A stretch of 13,198 nt of DNA from Solirubrobacterales bacterium (lineage in GTDB: Bacteria > Actinomycetota > Thermoleophilia > Solirubrobacterales > Solirubrobacteraceae): the NCBI GenBank assembly GCA_026392325.1, contig JAPLCH010000205.1, positions 25,574 to 38,771 of the forward strand, read 5' to 3'. Shown here piece after piece: positions 12,001-13,198 of this stretch; positions within the stretch are counted from its first letter, which is position 1, and each line of letters starts with the position of its first letter. The notes beneath the pieces were generated by a model. It was not told the origin of the DNA. It searched no databases and saw only the letters and a program-made list of their open reading frames with translations. A program made the translations under genes and the position numbers.

Positions 12001-13198
12001 TGTCGGAGTTGTCACTGATCTCGGAATAGCTGTTGGCGTAACCAAGCGTCGCGTTGTGACCAGCTGACACTTCGAATCGATAATTACGACCTGGCGTCAG
12101 CCCCCAGATTGGGAATCGAATGGTCGGCTTGGCAAACTGCTGGCCGGTTGGGCCGAACTCCTTGCGGTACGGCCAGTCAAATGATCGAGTCGGATCATCA
12201 ACATCAATGACCTTGACCAGATAGTTGGTGATTGTTCCGCCACCATCATCACCGGGGGTGATGGTGATTACACCTGTTGTGGTCGGTGGTTGCCAATGGG
12301 GGGTTGCATAGAGCGGCCCGTTGGTGGAGCACTGCGCCGCGTGATCGACAACGTCATTAGCCCGAACTCCCGGCCAGGTTGGATCCTCACCGTCAAGCAC
12401 CTTGTTGAATGCGTCAAGGCTTGTGTCCATGATGCGTGGGGAGCCACGCTGAAAACGGTCGCGTCCATAGTCAACGAGGGCTTTCCAAGACGTCTCGGTG
12501 AAGTAGTCCGAGAACTTGACACTGCACTTGGGGCTGCGCTGGCCCGGAGGTATTCCGAATGCAGTCCGCCAAGTCGTCTTCGGCTTGACAACGTCGGACG
12601 GAAGGTAATTGGGCATGGACAGTGGCTTACCGTCTGAACCCTCTGCGTTGACAGCTGGATAGATCGACTTCAGTGAGACCTGCACGTCAGCTGGGCGGCC
12701 AAGATTGCGGACAGGCCAAACGTCTCCGTAAGTGCCTCGCGCCGGCCCGAATGACCCGTCTGAAGAGTTGTAGACGCACTGACCGGCAACCGGGCAACCC
12801 TGCCCGCCCTGAATTCCGGAGAACCGCCAACCGAACGCCGTCGCGAACATCTCATCGGGGACGCCGTGGGTCGTCTGGCTTGAAATCCGCGGTAGTTCGT
12901 ACCTATGAGCCTGTCGCTCGATGCTGTTGTCAGAAACAGGCATCCACGCAGAAGCACCCTCCAGCGTACGCTTGCGCACGATTATTTGGTAGTGATGACC
13001 GAAGGTGAGCTTGAGGTCTACGCAGGCAGCTCCGCTGGCTGGAGTCGGACAGTCATTCGTGCCGGGCACGACACGGACCACTCGATCTGGCGCGCGTCCC
13101 AAGTCAGGGAACCAGTTGGAGGGCGTAGGCGTGTAGATCGTCACCTTCCGACCCCCGAAGGAGTGGGTCGAGAGCACCGGCTGTGGATTAGGCCAACG
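1..13198 (-). CDS. Giant fibronectin type III repeat protein, internal fragment open at both ends
   Basis: One uninterrupted reading frame of 4,399 codons (13198 down to 2) was translated in full without meeting a stop; the start codon lies above 13198 and the stop below 1. The product is an array of about 42 FN3 modules with the recurring motifs VTP-x-G-x-P-x-AP (boundary), S-x-x-VSF/W (strand B), I-T-x-Y-x-VTA (strand C), GL-x-NG (E-F turn) and Y-x-F-x-V-x-A-x-N (strand F). The protein is rich in Ala, Thr, Ser, Gly, Val and Asp, poor in Lys and Met, and has 28 Cys, all in local pairs, as expected for an exported protein. FN3 arrays in bacteria act as spacers or binding modules in adhesins and secreted enzymes; a cell-surface adhesin or stalk is inferred. 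No catalytic domain, signal peptide, membrane segment or anchor is visible. There is no second gene and hence no visible operon. Confidence 0.97.
38..325 (-). repeat. FN3 module D41, cysteine class
   Basis: 96 codons. GQPTGVAVVPGDGSLSVSW, ITGYKATAWVDGASTDKTC, RSCTLSGLTSGTAYQVTVVAA. The Cys codons are at 170-172 and 143-145. The loop before the first Cys is a few residues longer than in D39 and D40. Confidence 0.96.
326..598 (-). repeat. FN3 module D40, cysteine class
   Basis: 91 codons. GSASVSWSAAGANG, VTGYTVTASAGGKSCSTDG, RSCRVNDLANGTPYTFTVVAT. The Cys codons are at 458-460 and 431-433. It is very close to D39 through the NGTPYTFTVVA strand and the SS-x-VTPAG boundary. Confidence 0.96.
599..880 (-). 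repeat. FN3 module D39, cysteine class
   Basis: 94 codons. GQPTSVSATRGDGSASVSW carries RGD in the A-B turn (827-835). ITGYTVTSSSGGKTCETDG and RSCTVSGLENGTPYTFTVVAS follow. The Cys codons are at 731-733 and 704-706. Confidence 0.96.
881..1171 (-). repeat. FN3 module D38
   Basis: 97 codons. VPGTPADVVGAFDRDRQIASV, ITLYGAMAEDQTDPSAD, LEFSGLTVGHSYTFTVSAAN. The DQTDP loop has no GGQ. Confidence 0.94.
1172..1528 (-). repeat. FN3 module D37, cysteine class, enlarged
   Basis: 119 codons. GSATVSFAVKAM, LTGFTVTATDTTEP, then a long C-E loop with three consecutive Met codons (1346-1354), SCTAAVYATGCTVTGLIDGHSYRIAI. Both Cys lie before the GL-x-NG turn as in D39-D41. Confidence 0.93.
1529..1810 (-). repeat. 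FN3 module D36
   Basis: 94 codons. PNAPDNIVVSSGDEAMSVSF, VTSYRLTAKDISI, SPLTTAGMKNGHSYRLSLVAN. Met replaces Leu in the GL-x-NG turn. Confidence 0.94.
1811..2098 (-). repeat. FN3 module D35
   Basis: 96 codons. APDAPTNVVVTPGDQSASVAF, PFSYMVTMTDLTDPTAVVP, SPVAVSGLVNGHDYSFTVTAF. The loop has DLTDP followed by a serine run instead of GGQ. Confidence 0.94.
2099..2401 (-). repeat. FN3 module D34
   Basis: 101 codons. SAPNDLSVTPGNASASVSF, VINSYTLTAVNMTTGD, VVLTGLTNNDSYQVLVSANG. The linker to D35 (SHSSLAKSELFSP) departs from the VTP form. Confidence 0.93.
2402..2713 (-). repeat. FN3 module D33
   Basis: 104 codons. The A strand is weak (ELATVATAVDVLNG) and lacks the Pro-rich boundary. GVHVSFSVLN, TKVTIRALDQTDPSNDP and FFGGLQNGHSYKFAFTPTN identify strands B, C and E-F. 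Confidence 0.9.
2714..3046 (-). repeat. FN3 module D32, atypical cysteine pair and F-G RGD
   Basis: 111 codons. PSKPRLISVVPDGNLVHVNF, VLRYWLIASKTQGC, a second Cys seven residues on (DTCED), FRVSATPLV, then DTKYYFSVAAQNSVGRGD. The RGD (2741-2749) falls in the F-G loop. The C-E region is longer than usual. Confidence 0.9.
3047..3388 (-). repeat. FN3 module D31, GGQ loop class, enlarged
   Basis: 114 codons. SPSEVTASTAGLNARTLDSA has a long A-B turn; then ADVTFTQP, VTAYTVTATDVTNPDNGGQ, an extra Asp/Tyr/Ser run (DYDSNYSDSS), and RVTGLTPGDSYSFTVKARN. Confidence 0.93.
3389..3742 (-). repeat. FN3 module D30 with C-terminal aromatic insertion
   Basis: 118 codons. KPSVPEFTAEAGYRSATATF, ITEYMLTARDLANPSAAA, SPMTVPGLTAGRWYSLVLKATN. 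After strand F, a stretch of 30 residues (3389-3478) contains WW, KSYF and VVPW and joins directly to the next boundary (GTPGSP). Confidence 0.92.
3743..4048 (-). repeat. FN3 module D29
   Basis: 102 codons. IPDAPSDVTAEADNGSARVFF, ITAYRLLAHDLSDAEGDD, IGGLTNGHHYTFRVQAIN. The loop is acidic and lacks GGQ. Confidence 0.95.
4049..4336 (-). repeat. FN3 module D28, GGQ loop class
   Basis: 96 codons. VPEAPYEVSAVAGADSAVVTF, ISRFVVTAHDLTDPARGGQ, FKVTGLTQGDSYQFRVHAVN. Its loop is the clearest DLTDP...GGQ match. Confidence 0.95.
4337..4669 (-). repeat. FN3 module D27 with a Cys-Ser-Cys loop
   Basis: 111 codons. PDAPRELTASGGYRTLSVNF, IVGYEVSTSNWLGSG, then an extended loop holding CSC (4487-4495) and DAGAGEAAS, then GISNGSGYSVSVRAVS. 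The two Cys one residue apart are unlike the other pairs. The C-terminal linker is Ala-rich. Confidence 0.9.
4670..4969 (-). repeat. FN3 module D26
   Basis: 100 codons. VPDAPGIRSVTGGDRSAAVSI, ITAFQVVSSDLTDPSAESR, VVTVGALTNGHHYTFRVTATN. It has the DLTDP loop without GGQ. Confidence 0.95.
4970..5248 (-). repeat. FN3 module D25
   Basis: 93 codons. IEQPTAAAGDGSARVSF, ITKYTVTANDTAGP, SPVTFSGLTNGHHYTFTVVATN. The HHYT form of the F-strand start recurs in D26 and D29. Confidence 0.95.
5249..5581 (-). repeat. FN3 module D24 with basic A-B insertion
   Basis: 111 codons. About 15 extra residues, rich in Lys, Arg, Tyr and Trp, lie between strands A and B (within 5486-5545), a basic patch in an otherwise acidic protein. 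Then AVVNFSAPSANG, ITAYRVTAHDSTDPT and FRNLTEGHEYVFTANASN. Confidence 0.93.
5582..5854 (-). repeat. FN3 module D23
   Basis: 91 codons with a compact C-E loop. APARPAVAAGKRSAVVYF, IESYTVTAWGEGGPF, SPITVTGLVAGEDYSFDVMATN. The boundary is ANARPSGEPDAP. Confidence 0.95.
5855..6178 (-). repeat. FN3 module D22, GGQ loop class, enlarged
   Basis: 108 codons. TPTGVTATAGIRSNTEKVVRV has a longer A-B turn. ILSYVVTAHDLTAPANGGQ is followed by an extra Asp-rich stretch (SSRNDLATDESGA) before FAGLIEGDDYKFSVKAIN. The boundary is NTVNLGGVPDAP. Confidence 0.93.
6179..6454 (-). repeat. FN3 module D21, cysteine pair bridging loop and G strand
   Basis: 92 codons. Strand C (ITSYTVRGCGNNN) holds one Cys; the other is after the F-G turn (RGRGDWSQCSTL), unlike the cysteine-class layout. 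The F strand is unusual (GDYYNWQVAATN). The F-G loop holds an RGD tripeptide at 6209-6217. Confidence 0.93.
6455..6754 (-). repeat. FN3 module D20, GGQ loop class
   Basis: 100 codons. KPGAATSVTANVS, ARVSFSPPESDGG, ITSYEVTAHDQTDSARGGQ, and a modified E-F region (FSDLVVGDDYTFSVVALN). The boundary reads SQTLNLADKP instead of VTP. Confidence 0.95.
6755..7033 (-). repeat. FN3 module D19
   Basis: 93 codons. TPAKPTIIMRD, AEVAFTAPAANG, ITSYTVVATDGTGI, SPIRVSGLSYWHGYTFKVSATN. The E-F turn carries YWHG where most modules have TNG. Confidence 0.95.
7034..7330 (-). repeat. FN3 module D18, GGQ loop class
   Basis: 99 codons. APSNLIVTADGADAVTINF, VTGYTATAKDLTNSGNGGQ, VRLGGLTQGDSYSFTIRATN. The C-terminal linker (VSVESTAVSTATEP) is Val/Ser/Thr-rich and contains a DNA inverted repeat at 7038-7055. 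Confidence 0.95.
7038..7055. repeat. Hairpin inverted repeat inside the gene
   Basis: Seven-base arms GTCGACA and TGTCGAC flank a 4-base loop in the linker between D18 and D19, in codons for a Val/Ser/Thr-Ala run. It lacks terminator features. Confidence 0.6.
7331..7615 (-). repeat. FN3 module D17, GGQ loop class
   Basis: 95 codons. VPAVVTDLTVTEGDQSARVEF, ITGYTVVAEDLTDATRGGQ, DVTFNNLANGDRYTFKVSATN. The boundary to D18 is AAVTPYGVPGAP. Confidence 0.95.
7616..7900 (-). repeat. FN3 module D16, GGQ loop class
   Basis: 95 codons. VPDAPESVTATAG, AAVSFSAPSGNG, SSYTVTAQDLTDPEAGGQ, TPITVLGLIASHSYKFRVVATN. The usual NG of the E-F turn is replaced by AS. Confidence 0.95.
7901..8191 (-). repeat. FN3 module D15, GGQ loop class
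   Basis: 97 codons. APSGVVATRGNGSASVAF, ITSYSVTAIDRTNSGRGGQ, SPITISGLANGDRYSFVVKAV. The A-B turn is RGN, where D10, D14 and D39 have RGD. Confidence 0.95.
8192..8479 (-). repeat. FN3 module D14, cysteine class
   Basis: 96 codons. AATRGDSQATVTW holds an RGD in the A-B turn (8432-8440). ISGYSVSSTPAVP, ACKTP and SCVFTGLSNGVSYKFKVRAV match D10 almost position for position, including the Ser-rich tail SSSESPAVTP. Confidence 0.95.
8480..8779 (-). repeat. FN3 module D13
   Basis: 100 codons. AVTDVTATLGIGADANTAAVSF has a slightly longer A-B turn. The C strand VARYVVTAINLDNAEASSG carries a DLTDP-like loop without GGQ; the E-F turn is TGLTYGSRYKFTVAAVN, with Tyr replacing Asn. Confidence 0.95.
8780..9061 (-). 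repeat. FN3 module D12, GGQ loop class
   Basis: 94 codons. GRPSISGIA (A), GISVTWNG (B), QGRYTVTANDLTNPSAGGQ (C and loop), ELTGLTNGDRYSFIVVASN (E-F). It is the N-terminal-most textbook example of the DLT-[DN]-P...GGQ loop. Confidence 0.95.
9062..9346 (-). repeat. FN3 module D11
   Basis: 95 codons. LAPTNVVAVP, SASVSFTVP, VSDYRVTINDLTAGG, NPVTVSALEPGHRYTFTVAARN. The boundary to D12 (SAASQQMIPG) overlaps a perfect DNA hairpin listed separately. Confidence 0.95.
9070..9088. repeat. Perfect hairpin inverted repeat inside the gene
   Basis: Eight-base arms TCTGCTGC and GCAGCAGA flank a 3-base loop. It encodes the Ser-Ala-Ala-Ser-Gln-Gln end of D11. There is no T-tract and the reading frame continues, so it is not a terminator. 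Confidence 0.7.
9347..9640 (-). repeat. FN3 module D10, cysteine class
   Basis: 98 codons. Strand A ends GATRGD, giving an RGD tripeptide in the A-B turn (9593-9601). The C strand (ISDYRVSSSPAVP) is followed by VCSTP and then SCVFSGLANGDSYKFKVAAVN. Its closest relative in the window is D14 rather than either neighbour. Confidence 0.95.
9641..9913 (-). repeat. FN3 module D9, cysteine class
   Basis: 91 codons. GRPGAPATVTATAG, SATVSFVN, ISKYTVRDS, then GCETTGALSCVVSGLENGR. The two Cys flank the short C-E loop, the second immediately before the GL-x-NG turn, and are placed to form an intramodule disulfide. Confidence 0.95.
9914..10186 (-). repeat. FN3 module D8
   Basis: 91 codons. KPDAPTAVTG (A), KAFVEWTD (B), ITGYTVTATN (C), WVTGLTNGRSYKFVVKATN (E-F). 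The C-E loop is short and Asp/Asn-rich (NSNQDFDTAADHS). Confidence 0.95.
10187..10468 (-). repeat. FN3 module D7
   Basis: 94 codons, the first of the regular series. APRQPTSVVVTP, SASVAFAAP, ITKYTVKAYA and SPITVPGLINGQPYRFEVTATN mark strands A, B, C and E-F. The boundary to D8 is SVTPLTKP. Confidence 0.95.
10469..10873 (-). repeat. FN3 module D6 with extended A-B region
   Basis: 135 codons. After PGKRPEAVAGSRS there are about 25 extra residues (a Gly run, then Ser, Asp and Tyr) before strand B (VSVNWTPGDDGG). The loop TATDLDDPNSAEHP follows strand C, and the F strand is VVGHSYQFVV. The PGDDGG turn is shared with D2, suggesting these two modules are related. Confidence 0.85.
10874..11158 (-). 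repeat. FN3 module D5
   Basis: 95 codons. PADVPDKVDGVEATPGDG leads into VTVKFDAP (B) and IAKYSVDGSKWS (C); the E-F region is SPIVLTGIENGGQVQLAVTATN, in which the usual F-strand aromatic pair is replaced by Val and Leu. No Cys and no DLTDP loop. Confidence 0.9.
11159..11644 (-). repeat. FN3 module D4 with two large insertions
   Basis: At 162 codons this is the longest module. A cysteine-containing insertion (11519-11584, Cys 7 residues apart) sits before strand B (LRWVAPS). After strand C (VSTYTITATNL) comes PSKGGQ, then a 46-codon insertion (11261-11398) rich in Trp, His and Tyr. The module closes with LQGGDRYAFTV. The frame is the same on both sides of each insertion, so these are not frameshifts. 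Confidence 0.8.
11645..11962 (-). repeat. FN3 module D3
   Basis: 106 codons beginning APQKPTVPTDV. Strands are clear: SATVSFTPS (B), ITDYTVTALDLD (C), SPITVDGLVNGHDYSFVVVA (E-F). The tail after strand F is a Ser/Thr/Pro-rich linker (ESTPTSPTSF). Confidence 0.9.
11963..12298 (-). repeat. FN3 module D2 with enlarged loop
   Basis: 112 codons. Recognisable from ITITPGDDGG (strand B and turn), ITNYLVKV (strand C) and WGLTPGRNYRFEVSAG (E-F turn and strand F). The post-C loop is lengthened with aromatic and charged residues and ends in TGQQF, possibly a variant of the GGQ loop seen downstream. Its A strand is not obvious and may lie beyond the preceding divergent segment. Confidence 0.75.
12299..12931 (-). 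other. Divergent aromatic-rich segment between D1 and D2, no recognised domain
   Basis: These 211 codons are in frame with the FN3 array but lack its B, C and F strand motifs. The segment is rich in Trp, Phe, Tyr and Arg. It contains Cys pairs at GCPVAGQC and, further on, KCSVKF and QCSTNG. A possible FN3-like A strand (GRPADVQVSL, near 12700) is followed by about 125 residues before the B strand of D2, so part of it may be a very large insertion between strands A and B. Alternatively it is a separate domain. I do not recognise a family. Confidence 0.55.
12932..13198 (-). repeat. FN3 module D1, divergent, start cut by window edge
   Basis: A weak FN3 match of 89 visible codons. Strand B reads KVTIYTP, an enlarged Trp-containing loop follows, then RVVRVVPG, and the F-strand region is LTFGHHYQIIVRKRTLEG. 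Two Cys about 10 residues apart precede the GHHYQ turn, the same layout as the cysteine-class modules D9, D10, D14 and D39-D41. The A strand may begin upstream of the window. Confidence 0.6.

Noticed and set aside
12268..12591. Minus-strand frame of 107 codons overlapping the divergent segment
   Set aside because: It is in a different frame from the array. The array frame is open through the whole segment and recovers FN3 motifs on both sides, so a switch of frame is not needed.
1..13198. CRISPR array or intergenic tandem repeat, suggested by the periodic pattern of about 290 bases
   Set aside because: The units are diverged protein-coding modules in a single open frame; there are no short identical repeats with unique spacers.

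Overview
The whole window lies inside one protein-coding gene on the minus strand. Reading the reverse complement in the frame whose codons occupy plus-strand positions 2-4, 5-7, ... 13196-13198, I translated every line and found no stop codon: 4,399 consecutive sense codons, open at both window edges. Neither the true start (above 13198) nor the stop (below 1) is present. At roughly 100 Da per residue the visible part alone is about 0.45 MDa.

The product is a giant tandem array of fibronectin type III (FN3) modules. I delimit 41 modules plus the first strand of a 42nd, numbered here D1 to D42 from the N-terminal side (high coordinates) to the C-terminal side (low coordinates). Most are 91-104 residues and follow the bacterial FN3 pattern: a Pro-rich boundary (VTP-x-G-x-P-x-AP), a B strand (S-x-x-VSF/W), a turn (P-x-x-x-G), a C strand (I-T-x-Y-x-VTA), an E strand with the GL-x-NG turn, and an F strand (Y-x-F-x-V-x-A-x-N) followed by a G-x-G turn. 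Nothing enzymatic is recognisable.

Layout: 13198-10469 (D1-D6) is the least regular part, with long aromatic insertions and a 211-codon segment (12931-12299) that does not fit the FN3 pattern. 10468-6455 (D7-D20) is a regular array of 91-100-residue modules. 6454-1172 (D21-D37) mixes regular modules with enlarged ones carrying loop insertions. 1171-1 (D38-D42) returns to regular modules; D39-D41 are close to one another and each carries a cysteine pair.

The modules fall into recurring loop classes. Ten carry an insertion ending in GGQ after the C strand, often D-L-T-[DN]-P. Another set carries two cysteines, the second just before the GL-x-NG turn. All 28 cysteines in 4,399 residues occur in pairs within a module or within the divergent segment, which argues for an exported, disulfide-stabilised protein.

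Organism: the sequence is moderately GC-rich, and long FN3 arrays of this style are common in Actinomycetota, so an actinobacterium is my best guess. This is inference and not proved by the window. A surface or secreted adhesin or scaffold is the natural reading, but the domains that would decide it (signal peptide, N-terminal head, C-terminal anchor) lie outside. There are no RNA genes, CRISPR arrays, insertion sequences, promoters or terminators that I can support, and the plus strand holds only antisense shadow frames.
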